A DNA stretch of 64,000 nucleotides from a virus: positions 1-64,000 of IMG/VR virus record IMGVR_UViG_3300048694_001252. One strand, given 5' to 3'. Position 1 is the first letter of the stretch, and each line of letters begins with the position of its first letter. Positions 1 through 6,954 of this stretch are shown here, in pieces. The notes below the pieces were generated by a model. The model was not told the DNA's origin, made no database searches, and saw nothing but the letters and a program-made list of their open reading frames with translations. A program made the position numbers and the translations under genes.

Positions 1-66
1 TGATTCATTCAAACGAATATTGATCCAATGCAAACTCGGAGACGCATAGTCTCGATGATGTTTCAT
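1..66 (-). CDS. Partial unknown protein, N-terminal 22 codons only
   Basis: An ATG at 66 overlaps the stop of the preceding leftward gene in an ATGA arrangement, and the frame stays open to the window edge. The visible peptide starts MKHHRDYASPS and has no recognisable motif. The coupling to its neighbour and the operon context are the only support. Function unknown. Confidence 0.45.
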   Translation of the reverse strand, partial: MKHHRDYASPSLHWINIRLNES

Positions 67-290
67 GACCACCTCAGTGCAAACAACATGGCATCAGCGT
101 CCGAGCGGAAAAATCCCGTGAGTTTACTGCCTACATACAGGCGAATATCATATTCGCCCTGGAGATTTTTCTGGCACCACGCATCATAGATGTTCTGCCC
201 AGCTGTCCAACTAAGAGGCGCAGGAACCGTCACAGTGTGAAATCCCTGCGCCAACAGTTTCTCCCGGTTCTCAAATACGCGGATGCCCAT
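63..290 (-). CDS. Small unknown phage protein (75 aa) with LRW tail
   Basis: Unknown function. The ATG at 290 lies 5 nt after the RNA ligase stop; an in-frame start at 338 would overlap the ligase by about 40 nt, so I prefer 290. The C terminus (DADAMLFALRWS) resembles the end of the gene at 2265-2588 (QDQLLFQLRW) and more weakly that at 2860-3135, suggesting a family of small proteins in this operon. Last complete gene of a leftward operon read from the promoter near 3.15 kb. No signal peptide or membrane segment seen. Confidence 0.6.
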   Translation of the reverse strand: MGIRVFENREKLLAQGFHTVTVPAPLSWTAGQNIYDAWCQKNLQGEYDIRLYVGSKLTGFFRSDADAMLFALRWS

Positions 291-295
291 GCTGT

Positions 296-1297
296 TTATC
301 CATGCTTCAGGAGATACTGGTTTGAAACCGCTTTCCAATGTGCTTGGCTGTCTAGGGCCTTGAACACCAGACCCTCGCGCAGTTTAGCGGGATTCAACAT
401 ACTAGTGCCATCGGCACTGGCCAAAACATCTTCTACATTCAGTGCATCTACTTTGGTCGCAGTGCTAACCACAGGCACATGTCTCAGCCCCAACTGAGCC
501 ACAAGATCCCGGCGCGCCATGGGGCTGAGATACTGACCCTTGGCTATATCGTAGATGCTGTAGACAAAAAAGTCCTGACCCTTTATGCCATAGTGATTGC
601 CCTGCACACCTTCACCAATCAATTCACCCTGGATAGCGAGGTTGTCCAGGCCCCAATTGCGGAATTTGTCTTCGAGCTCATACTTGCGAGCCATGGCCCA
701 AAGAGTATTGCCCTCAGTTTCCTTGAGGTTGAGATTGCGGCTGCACACTATAAACTCATTATCAATCATAGCCACAGTCATGCTAGAACCTTCCAACTTC
801 TCCGTGACTTCCCAGTCCAGTTCTTTGAGCTGTGGCCACTCACTGACGAGGTTCTGGATACGTTCTTCATCAGTTTTAGGCACCGCACTGGGCCACGCGC
901 CCTTGACCACACCCGCTAACTGTGCGGGAACGGGCGGCTCATATTTGATGATGCCCAACCGTTCCGACACATCCATGCCAACAAAGTATTCCATGAAGCC
1001 CGCCACAGACAGTGGTAATATCAGACCCTGGCTCAGCTGTTTACGCAGACGCACGGTGCGAAGTCGTTCACCCCGGATGCCTTCAAACTCGCTGGGCTCT
1101 CGGCCCTTGCTGAGGAACGGTGCCAAAGCATGCGGAATCCAGCTGTCTACTTCACAGTAGATCACCGGGTCACCCACTTTGAATTCGCCTTTCTTCACCA
1201 CCACAGTCCAACCATCCACCACCGCACATTCAATCGCATCAGCATCGGGGATGGCACGGATTTCTGCGATACATCTGATCGTTGCTAATTTTCTCAT
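296..1297 (-). CDS. RNA ligase, DRB0094/Rnl5-like family
   Basis: ATP-dependent RNA ligase, expected to seal RNA nicks by covalent lysyl-AMP chemistry in the infected cell, for example in RNA repair. The adenylylation motif KLEGSS is at residues 167-172, with K167 the predicted nucleophile. Motif III-like FFVYSIYDI is near 253-261, motif IV-like EGLVFK near 308-313 and the WKAVSN motif V region near 321. The roughly 160-residue N-terminal domain before motif I is the layout of the Deinococcus DRB0094 type rather than T4 Rnl1 or Rnl2. The 333 aa length fits. A Shine-Dalgarno AGGAG precedes ATG 1297. It sits in an early-type operon of small unknown proteins. Confidence 0.88.
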   Translation of the reverse strand: MRKLATIRCIAEIRAIPDADAIECAVVDGWTVVVKKGEFKVGDPVIYCEVDSWIPHALAPFLSKGREPSEFEGIRGERLRTVRLRKQLSQGLILPLSVAGFMEYFVGMDVSERLGIIKYEPPVPAQLAGVVKGAWPSAVPKTDEERIQNLVSEWPQLKELDWEVTEKLEGSSMTVAMIDNEFIVCSRNLNLKETEGNTLWAMARKYELEDKFRNWGLDNLAIQGELIGEGVQGNHYGIKGQDFFVYSIYDIAKGQYLSPMARRDLVAQLGLRHVPVVSTATKVDALNVEDVLASADGTSMLNPAKLREGLVFKALDSQAHWKAVSNQYLLKHG

Positions 1298-1403
1298 GTT
1301 TTTCTCCTAACCTAATAAACAAAATGAACAAAGCGCGTTTTTGCTTCTAACTGGCCAATAGTGGCAGCACGAGCATTTGTATTTTCTCTTGATGCGTTTC
1401 ATA

Positions 1404-1604
1404 TTACTCGATCACCCACAAAACTTTCAACCACTTTTTGAAATCTCGTTGTTTCCACTTGCCGGTCTTGACCCACATGTAGACATTCTCCACTGGTATG
1501 GCAGCGATCTCGTCGTCGGTGAGCAGGTCTGCATGTTTGATGTCGTCATGCTGCACACCCTTGGTCTCGATGCGACGCCGGTTCAGTTCTAGGAAGCTGG
1601 CCAT
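1404..1604 (-). CDS. Small unknown protein (66 aa)
   Basis: Unknown. Basic 66-residue protein with a TDDEIAAIP segment that resembles the N-terminal TD-x-EL motifs of the neighbouring genes at 1949 and 2600, and a Trp/Lys-rich C terminus. Its ATG shares one base with the stop of the upstream gene (TAATG), and an AAAGGAG ribosome site lies inside that gene's end, so translation is probably coupled. The stretch 1298-1403 between this stop and the RNA ligase ATG holds only the ligase ribosome site as far as I can see. Confidence 0.65.
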   Translation of the reverse strand: MASFLELNRRRIETKGVQHDDIKHADLLTDDEIAAIPVENVYMWVKTGKWKQRDFKKWLKVLWVIE

Positions 1605-1945
1605 TATCTATCTCCTTTGTTTAGTGCAATCGCGGCTGGTAGCAGCAATACAGTTGCAGGTTGACCCAGTAGGGCCAGGAGATGGACATGTTTGGGATCA
1701 TTATCCAACAAGTGACCGCAATCATCCCACGCGATTAGGGCAAGTATCGAACCCCACGCCGCACCCCCCGCCGCATCCATCGCCGCATGCCTCGCCGCAG
1801 ACCTCGCCGCATCCCACGCCGCATCACTCGCCGCATGCCACGCCTCATCCCACGCCTCATCCCACGCCGGGCCATTGGTCTTGACATCAGCTATGATGCG
1901 ATCAATCGCGGTGGCATTGGGCAAATGGCTCCAAGCAGTGTTCAT
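1604..1945 (-). CDS. Alanine-rich AWD-repeat protein (113 aa)
   Basis: Unknown function. After a short N-terminal segment (residues 1-25), residues 26-63 are a repeat of Ala-Trp-Asp units (AWDEAWDEAW, AWDAARSAARHAA), likely one long amphipathic helix. Residues 64-113 form a hydrophobic tail (LALIAWDDCGHLL ... ALLGQPATVLLLPAAIAL) of a type I have seen next to such repeats in other phage and bacterial proteins. A GAGGAA ribosome site precedes ATG 1945. The DNA repeat (GCGGCATGxGAxGC-like on this strand) could change length by slippage. Confidence 0.7.
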   Translation of the reverse strand: MNTAWSHLPNATAIDRIIADVKTNGPAWDEAWDEAWHAASDAAWDAARSAARHAAMDAAGGAAWGSILALIAWDDCGHLLDNDPKHVHLLALLGQPATVLLLPAAIALNKGDR

Positions 1946-1948
1946 TGA

Positions 1949-2254
1949 TTATTCCTCAACTTTTGTGATGCGGACTTCAACCGTGACTTCAAAATTATCC
2001 TTTAGATCGTCCAATTCCAACAGACCACAGCGAGTGCAGCGTGGACCGTATTCTGCGCTATAGAGCCCGTTGGCAACGTTTTCATCTGAGCAGCTGGTTC
2101 TGCTGTGCGGCACCAACTCCAACAGTGCGTCACGATGTTTGAGCACCAGATCAAGACGCTGTTGCCGTTCTGCCAATCTAGCCTGTCTGGCTTCTTCGGC
2201 TCTGCGCTTGAGTTCATCCTGCAATTCTTTGTCGGTTACTTTTGTGAGATCCAT
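1949..2254 (-). CDS. Small unknown protein with coiled coil and Cys pairs (101 aa)
   Basis: The start is set at ATG 2254 because AAGGA lies 7 nt upstream and an earlier in-frame start would run far into the upstream gene. Begins MDLTKVTDKELQDELKRR, a charged helix that continues as a coiled coil to about residue 45. The C-terminal half has CSDEN and GPRCTRCGLLE, a possible zinc site with CxxC. The N terminus parallels the gene at 2600-2860 (ELNEFTDDELMSELRRR), so the two probably share a short domain. Function unknown. Confidence 0.65.
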   Translation of the reverse strand: MDLTKVTDKELQDELKRRAEEARQARLAERQQRLDLVLKHRDALLELVPHSRTSCSDENVANGLYSAEYGPRCTRCGLLELDDLKDNFEVTVEVRITKVEE

Positions 2255-2264
2255 GTTGCTATCC

Positions 2265-2588
2265 TTATTGTTCAGTGTTGGCCCAGCGCAATTGAAACAA
2301 CAATTGATCCTGAGCATTGGCAAAACGATATTCGCGAAACTCTCGAGCCTTGGTCCATATTTGAACACCAGCAGCATCAACCTCGTACACTTCCACGTTC
2401 AGCACATACCAACGGCTACCCTGCTGTGTTTCGTAAAGCCAGGCCTTGCGCGGATCTGCAGAAAAACTCAACAGCGGTAAACGAACCGCATGTGGATACC
2501 GGCGAAATATGTCAGGCGAAGGCCACGCAGTTCGTTTGAACTTGACATATTCGTAATAGCGTTCACGAGTTTCCATGATATATTCCAT
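2265..2588 (-). CDS. Small unknown protein with LRW-type tail (107 aa)
   Basis: Start is either ATG 2588 (MEYIMETRERYYEY) or ATG 2576; a longer in-frame extension to 2639 would overlap the upstream gene and has no good ribosome site. The protein is aromatic-rich (RYYEYVKFK, WYVLNVEVYEV) and ends with DQLLFQLRWANTEQ, similar to the terminus of the gene at 63-290. No catalytic motif recognised. Member of the same leftward operon. Confidence 0.6.
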   Translation of the reverse strand: MEYIMETRERYYEYVKFKRTAWPSPDIFRRYPHAVRLPLLSFSADPRKAWLYETQQGSRWYVLNVEVYEVDAAGVQIWTKAREFREYRFANAQDQLLFQLRWANTEQ

Positions 2589-2599
2589 GCTCGATCCAA

Positions 2600-2860
2600 T
2601 CATTGGTCCAGATAGCTGGCTACATCGCGGATTAGCCACAACCGTTCTTCCAAGTCGTCTTTAGAGCCAAAACGATCATAAAGCAAATTGTCAGTCACAT
2701 TTTCCAAGTAATCCAACAATTCCATGATCTCGTCGGCTTCTTGCTCCGTCAAGTGAACCGTGCGATCTCGTAAAATAGCCAGGGTCGTCTTGGGTGCATC
2801 CAGCTGACGGCGGCGCAGTTCAGACATCAATTCATCGTCGGTGAATTCGTTGAGTTCCAT
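2600..2860 (-). CDS. Small acidic unknown protein (86 aa)
   Basis: Unknown. N terminus ELNEFTDDELMSELRRR is close to that of the gene at 1949-2254, followed by a helical acidic region (LTEQEADEIMELLDYLENV). A GAGGAA ribosome site lies 7 nt before ATG 2860, and this ATG overlaps the stop of the upstream gene. Small cytoplasmic protein; no membrane segment. Confidence 0.65.
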   Translation of the reverse strand: MELNEFTDDELMSELRRRQLDAPKTTLAILRDRTVHLTEQEADEIMELLDYLENVTDNLLYDRFGSKDDLEERLWLIRDVASYLDQ

Positions 2861-3135
2861 TAGTATTTCCTCATCAACAGCAACATCGTTACTGTGCTTT
2901 CTTCACGGAAATACAGCCTGCGACGTTTGACGTCATAGTACCAATTTTCGTTGTATTCACGTTCAAACAATCCAGACTCTGGTGTGGGATATGTATACCA
3001 GGGGCCATACATGCGCTGGAATTCTTGGGCATAACGCAATTGTTCACGACGACCAGCTTCGTTGCGGGAAAATTGCAGCATGTGATTCCATTTGGGGAAT
3101 CCATGATATCGGCCATTGAGCTTTATGTATTTCAT
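2860..3135 (-). CDS. Small unknown protein, first gene of early-type operon (91 aa)
   Basis: First gene behind the strongest sigma70-like promoter of the left end. The frame extends upstream to a TTG at 3171, but that codon is part of the -35 box, so ATG 3135 (MKYIKLNGRYHGF) is the likely start; it would give a message beginning at or beside its start codon. Tyr/Arg-rich product ending TVTMLLLMRKY, weakly like its neighbours' ends. Function unknown. Confidence 0.6.
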   Translation of the reverse strand: MKYIKLNGRYHGFPKWNHMLQFSRNEAGRREQLRYAQEFQRMYGPWYTYPTPESGLFEREYNENWYYDVKRRRLYFREESTVTMLLLMRKY

Positions 3136-3171
3136 ACGGCCAATTATAGGCATCACACCTATTTTGGTCAA
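3136..3171 (-). promoter_or_regulatory. Sigma70-type promoter abutting an ATG
   Basis: On the minus strand: -35 TTGACC (3171-3166), exact 17-nt spacer, -10 TATAAT (3148-3143), then 7 nt to ATG 3135. The expected transcription start is at or next to the A of the ATG, so the mRNA would be leaderless. It shares GTGGTTGACC with the promoter at 38693-38721. Confidence 0.75.
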
Positions 3172-3199
3172 CCACAGCTAAGTTGTTGATTTTACTGGG

Positions 3200-3919
3200 T
3201 CAAATCCACCAGGATTGGATCTGTGCGTCCCGGACTTGGTGTGGTTTGGGGTTTCCATGGAAAACCAGTATGGACGTGGTGGGTTCGATGTGTGCCCCGG
3301 TGCCGGGAGCCCGGCTCTGGCGCCGGGCAAAGTCCATGCCACCTTCCCAGACGCTCCAACGCCAACTCTGTACCGCGCTGTCGGGCAAAAATCTACAGTG
3401 ATCCGGGCCAATCGTGGCCTGGAGGAAATCTTGATCGCCGGGATATTGGCGCGCTGCTACCTCGGGGGTAACAGTTTGAAACTGCTGCCATATCCATGCA
3501 AAGGTTTGCACATTCCACCACATCACGCTGCTGTTCATGCAGTTATATCTGGGGCGTTGCAGATAACGAAAATCCCGGATGGTCCAAAACTTCTGGGGGG
3601 TGTTTTGCATAATCCAACTGATGTCGCGACAAATCACCACATCTAGATCAAAATACAGTAGATCCCCGGCAAAATGTCCCGGGTCAAACATCTGCATCTT
3701 GTACCACCAGCTTTTCTTGGGCCCAGCTATGCCCGGCCAATCAGTCAGGCAGTGTTTGATCATGTGTGGCGGCACTGATCTATCATGCTCGGTCCACACA
3801 TGGAAATCTACCGGCAGGCCGATGTTGCGACTGACCATGTTGTAGAGTCGTTCCACATAGATCCAATCGTACTTGTCACCATGCAACACACAACCCACAT
3901 CTATGCGATGTCGAGTCAT
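3200..3919 (-). CDS. Glycosyltransferase-like protein, GT-A type (239 aa)
   Basis: Probable nucleotide-sugar-dependent glycosyltransferase. YFDLDVVICRD near residues 90-100 is a DxD-like metal-binding segment (D-L-D) in the expected GT-A position after the Rossmann-like first half. Later GDQDFLQATI resembles the acidic motif that follows in GT8-like phage enzymes. The start at ATG 3919 overlaps the upstream gene's stop as ATGA; a start at 3937 would overlap more. Third of three coupled leftward genes (methyltransferase, GT17-like, this), so the three probably act on one glycan. Substrate unknown. Confidence 0.7.
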   Translation of the reverse strand: MTRHRIDVGCVLHGDKYDWIYVERLYNMVSRNIGLPVDFHVWTEHDRSVPPHMIKHCLTDWPGIAGPKKSWWYKMQMFDPGHFAGDLLYFDLDVVICRDISWIMQNTPQKFWTIRDFRYLQRPRYNCMNSSVMWWNVQTFAWIWQQFQTVTPEVAARQYPGDQDFLQATIGPDHCRFLPDSAVQSWRWSVWEGGMDFARRQSRAPGTGAHIEPTTSILVFHGNPKPHQVRDAQIQSWWI

Positions 3920-4701
3920 CGCGGCGGGTGATGCCATAGATGTGGATACCGGGTCAACACTGCCTGTACCTGTGGTGGATACTGTGTATCAACCACGGCA
4001 CTGCTGCATTTGTGATTGATGGCGCTGGTGGTATCCAATTCCTTGAACGCTGCCAGGACCTGTTCGGGATCGCGATGTTGGCTTTCAATGCAGGCCCGGA
4101 CCTTGTGACGCACAGCCGCATCATCGCCCATCCAGGTCCAATGCCAACCCACGGGATACGCCAACCCCACACAATGAGCACGATTCTTGCGTTTGATGCT
4201 GGCGCCTTTGTATAGCTCATGCGGCGTATCAAACATGCTGCGCCGGGCCACCACAGACCCTTTCCAGCCACGTTCGGCTCGCTGGTCCAGGCGATAAAAA
4301 TACATGTCCATGCCGCAGGATACCGGTTGCACGGCAGTGTCCATGAGCTCACAGATTTCCAGCCAATGCGTGGGGTCTATGATCTCATCCAAGTCGCCAT
4401 GTATCACGATGTCCTGGGCATCACAGGTGGCCAGGGCCTCACGGAATCCCTGGCGCATGGCAGTTTCGCAGGCCCAATTGACTTGATCCGAGTCCAGGGG
4501 CAGACATATGGTTTGTATACGACCACCCCAGCGTTGATTATATTCGGCCAGGCGTTGGGTGAGATAGTAGGGTTTGGGCAGGCCCGAGAATGTGCGATCG
4601 GCTTCCAATATGATCCAGCGATCCACATAGTGGCTGGAGATGGCCAGATGTATATCCAGCATGTCAAATTCATTGTTGAACAGTGTGGTGTCTATGATCA
4701 T
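3916..4701 (-). CDS. Glycosyltransferase family 17-like protein (261 aa)
   Basis: The N terminus MIIDTTLFNNEFDMLDIHL followed by VDRWIILEADRTFSG and LPKPYYL is the signature layout of the GT17 family (beta-1,4-N-acetylglucosaminyltransferase-like proteins). GDLDEIIDP near residues 97-105 is the likely metal/nucleotide-sugar DxDE motif. ATG 4701 starts one base after the upstream gene's TAG; a start at 4734 would overlap that gene and is unlikely. Probably acts on a sugar chain together with the neighbouring transferases. The acceptor cannot be told from the sequence. Confidence 0.8.
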   Translation of the reverse strand: MIIDTTLFNNEFDMLDIHLAISSHYVDRWIILEADRTFSGLPKPYYLTQRLAEYNQRWGGRIQTICLPLDSDQVNWACETAMRQGFREALATCDAQDIVIHGDLDEIIDPTHWLEICELMDTAVQPVSCGMDMYFYRLDQRAERGWKGSVVARRSMFDTPHELYKGASIKRKNRAHCVGLAYPVGWHWTWMGDDAAVRHKVRACIESQHRDPEQVLAAFKELDTTSAINHKCSSAVVDTQYPPQVQAVLTRYPHLWHHPPR

Positions 4702-4702
4702 G

Positions 4703-5332
4703 CTAGAATTGATATATGATTTGATAGGCATCATAGATGGGACAGTAGCCTTTCTGGCTCAAATATTCCACTATGGCACGACCTTTGCCAGTACGCCGGC
4801 CGTCTAGGAATCTAGCATTGTCATCTATGGCCACTATGGTCCCGGGTTTTAGATTGTATTCGATAGCACGAAACTCTCGCAAGTGATGTTGGGCGCTATC
4901 GCGGTCATCGCTCCATTTCACATCCCAGCTGTCCAGGTAAAACAGATCCACATCGTCGAGGTCCTGCTGTGATTCCAGCCATGTGACACTGTCGGCACAA
5001 TGGACCTGGAATCGTTCATCAGTGATGGTTTGCCGTGCGCGATCGCAGGCCTCGGGATCAATATCTACGCTGCGTACTATACCACTGGTGAGATTGACAA
5101 ATTCCAGGAACAAGCGAGAACTCTGTCCATCTTTCCAGTTGCCGGGGTTACGAAGTGTACCAGTTTCTATGATATTGTACCAATCAGATCCACGCTCCCA
5201 TAACAGCCGGAATATAATCTCAAATCCCGGATAACGTACCCCAATTCCCTCTTGTAATCCGCGCTTGGCACCACTGATAGTGGGTGTGAGCAGATCTTGA
5301 TAGTTTTTGAACCATTCCACGACAGTTTGCAT
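4703..5332 (-). CDS. SAM-dependent methyltransferase-like protein (209 aa)
   Basis: Class I Rossmann methyltransferase features: IIETGTLRNPG (SAM-binding loop, near 54-64), VRSVDIDPEA (acidic end of strand 2, near 87-96), VHCADSVTWL and DLFYLDSWD (strand 4 region). The family resembles the Methyltransf_24-type proteins found with glycan clusters. A TAAATA late-promoter box lies 6 nt before ATG 5332. It is upstream of and coupled to the GT17-like gene. Methylation of a sugar is a reasonable guess; the target is unknown. Confidence 0.7.
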   Translation of the reverse strand: MQTVVEWFKNYQDLLTPTISGAKRGLQEGIGVRYPGFEIIFRLLWERGSDWYNIIETGTLRNPGNWKDGQSSRLFLEFVNLTSGIVRSVDIDPEACDRARQTITDERFQVHCADSVTWLESQQDLDDVDLFYLDSWDVKWSDDRDSAQHHLREFRAIEYNLKPGTIVAIDDNARFLDGRRTGKGRAIVEYLSQKGYCPIYDAYQIIYQF

Positions 5333-5338
5333 AAATCC

Positions 5339-5344
5339 TATTTA
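5339..5344 (-). promoter_or_regulatory. Late-promoter box TAAATA (short-gap type)
   Basis: GGTAAATAGG on the minus strand, 6 nt before ATG 5332. Back to back with the box at 5359-5366 on the plus strand, giving a divergent late promoter pair. Confidence 0.6.
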
Positions 5345-5358
5345 CCCAACACAAGGAC

Positions 5359-5366
5359 TATAAATA
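5359..5366 (+). promoter_or_regulatory. T4-type late promoter TATAAATA (short-gap type)
   Basis: Exact match to the T4 late promoter octamer, 5 nt before ATG 5372. In T4 transcription starts about 5-6 nt after the octamer, so this message would start at the ATG. Confidence 0.75.
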
Positions 5367-5371
5367 TTTCT

Positions 5372-6151
5372 ATGAAAAACATCGTGCTTGTTACCGGGGG
5401 TTTTGACCCTTTGCATAGTGGACATATCGCTTATTTCCAAGCCGCACGTGAACTGGGCGATCGCTTGATAGTGGGTCTCAACTCAGACGAGTGGTTGACT
5501 CGAAAAAAGGGTCGTGCGTTTATGCCAATCAGTGAACGTCTGGGGGTTGTGAGTAATCTGCGCATGGTAGATGAAGTCATGGTCTACGACGACAGCGACA
5601 ACCACAGCATGGCGGCCATACGTCAAGTACGCGATCGCTATCCCGACGCACACATCATTTTTGCCAACGGTGGAGATCGCACTCAGAAAAACATTCCCGA
5701 AATGTCATGCGAGGTCAATAATCTAGAATTCCAGTTTGGTGTGGGTGGCACTCGCAAGTCCAACTCCAGTAGCTGGATCCTAGAGGATTGGAAAGCGCCC
5801 AAGACTCCCAGACCCTGGGGTTATTATCGTGTGCTGCACGAAGTGCCTGGTTGCAAGGTCAAGGAACTCACAGTGAGTCCTGGGGCCAGCCTCAGTATGC
5901 AGCGACATCAGGATCGAGCTGAATTCTGGTTGGTAAGCGAGGGCATGGCCACGGTCTACACCATTGACTCCAGCACCGATGTGGAACTGAACGGCGTGTT
6001 CCGGCGTCATCAGTTCCTACACATCGCGCCGCACGAGTGGCATCAGCTGGTGAATGAGCAGCCCAATGCTCTCAAGATCGTGGAAATACAGTATGGTGAT
6101 CGCTGTGAAGAAGAAGATATCGAACGTAATCAACAGGTACGGTGGGGCTAG
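5372..6151 (+). CDS. Nucleotidyltransferase-cupin fusion (259 aa)
   Basis: Two domains. Residues 1-133 are a cytidylyltransferase-fold nucleotidyltransferase (RfaE C-terminal / glycerol-3-phosphate cytidylyltransferase type): GGFDPLHSGH carries the HxGH motif at 15-18, followed by GLNSDEWLTRKKGR. Residues 140-255 are a cupin like the type II mannose-6-phosphate isomerase domain of ManC proteins: RPWGYYRVL, MQRHQDRAEFWLVSEG, IAPHEWHQLVN. Together these suggest making or activating a sugar, fitting the GDP-mannose dehydratase at 10.3 kb. The start follows the TATAAATA box; an in-frame upstream start at 5297 would lie inside the divergent promoter region. First of a rightward sugar run. Confidence 0.82.
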   Translation: MKNIVLVTGGFDPLHSGHIAYFQAARELGDRLIVGLNSDEWLTRKKGRAFMPISERLGVVSNLRMVDEVMVYDDSDNHSMAAIRQVRDRYPDAHIIFANGGDRTQKNIPEMSCEVNNLEFQFGVGGTRKSNSSSWILEDWKAPKTPRPWGYYRVLHEVPGCKVKELTVSPGASLSMQRHQDRAEFWLVSEGMATVYTIDSSTDVELNGVFRRHQFLHIAPHEWHQLVNEQPNALKIVEIQYGDRCEEEDIERNQQVRWG

Positions 6152-6954
6152 TGCCCTCGGACTGGGTTTTTCTCAGCAAAAACGGTCGGGATCAATACAT
6201 CAACCGGTTGGCGGCCAGTGCCGGTGTGCAGCCCACTGACACCGATCATTTTGACTATCAGCAACACTTGGGCACGATCGTGCTACGCGGTATTCTCAAA
6301 TACAAAATCATGCAGCGGTGCTGGCAAGATCAGAGACCGTTTTACTACATGGACTCCGGCTACATGGGCAACGCTATCAGTGTCCAGAATCCGCAAGGGC
6401 ACAAGTTGTGGCATCGCATAGTACCCAATGATCTCCAGCACTCACAGATATTGCCAAGATCTCCAGATCGACTGGGTCGCTTGGGTATCACTGGTCGTGC
6501 GCGTAGACATGGCAGTCGCGTGATAGTGGCCGTACCTGATGAAAAGCCCTGTAGATTTTATGGTATCGATCGTGATCAGTGGATCCAGGACACCGTGAAC
6601 ACGATCAAACAACACACCGATCGACCCATCGTGATACGTGAACGTGCGCCACGACGCCGGGATCGTGTGGCCACCGATCCCCTGGTCCAGGTGTTACGCG
6701 ATGACACGCATGCCTTGGTCACATTCAACAGCAATGCCGCGGTAGAGGCCGTGATTGAGGGTGTGCCAGTGTTTGTGACTGCACCTACTCATGCAGCTGA
6801 ACCGGTGGGCAATCGAGATCTCAGCCAGATTGAAGAACCTTTCTGGCCCGATCGGGATCTGGTCCGGGCATGGTTATGTCATTTGGCCTATGGTCAGTTT
6901 CATGTGCATGAACTTGAAGATGGCACAGCCTTGAGGATTCTCGATGGCGCTTAG
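6142..6954 (+). CDS. Glycosyltransferase-like protein, copy 1 of a three-member family (270 aa)
   Basis: Starts at GTG 6142 or GTG 6151, both overlapping or touching the previous stop. The N-terminal half is variable; from about residue 125 it shares with the genes at 6944 and 9490 the layout: strand with I/V-V-A/L-V plus basic loop, TDRPIVIRER, then ALVTFNSNAAVEAVIEGVPVF (a nucleotide-sugar-binding Glu-Gly type motif as in GT-B and capsule-synthesis transferases), NRDLSQIEEP and a C-terminal W-rich helix. I infer a GT-B-like C-terminal domain with unknown substrate. Confidence 0.65.
   Translation: MGLVPSDWVFLSKNGRDQYINRLAASAGVQPTDTDHFDYQQHLGTIVLRGILKYKIMQRCWQDQRPFYYMDSGYMGNAISVQNPQGHKLWHRIVPNDLQHSQILPRSPDRLGRLGITGRARRHGSRVIVAVPDEKPCRFYGIDRDQWIQDTVNTIKQHTDRPIVIRERAPRRRDRVATDPLVQVLRDDTHALVTFNSNAAVEAVIEGVPVFVTAPTHAAEPVGNRDLSQIEEPFWPDRDLVRAWLCHLAYGQFHVHELEDGTALRILDGA

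Noticed and set aside
1498-1884. Plus-strand frame with a His/Pro/Ser repeat (PHPTPHPTP-like)
   Set aside because: Antisense of the AWD-repeat gene, which has ribosome site, operon context and a conserved C-terminal part.
3136-3171. TTG start at 3171 for the 91-aa gene
   Set aside because: That TTG is the first half of the -35 box of the promoter that serves the gene.
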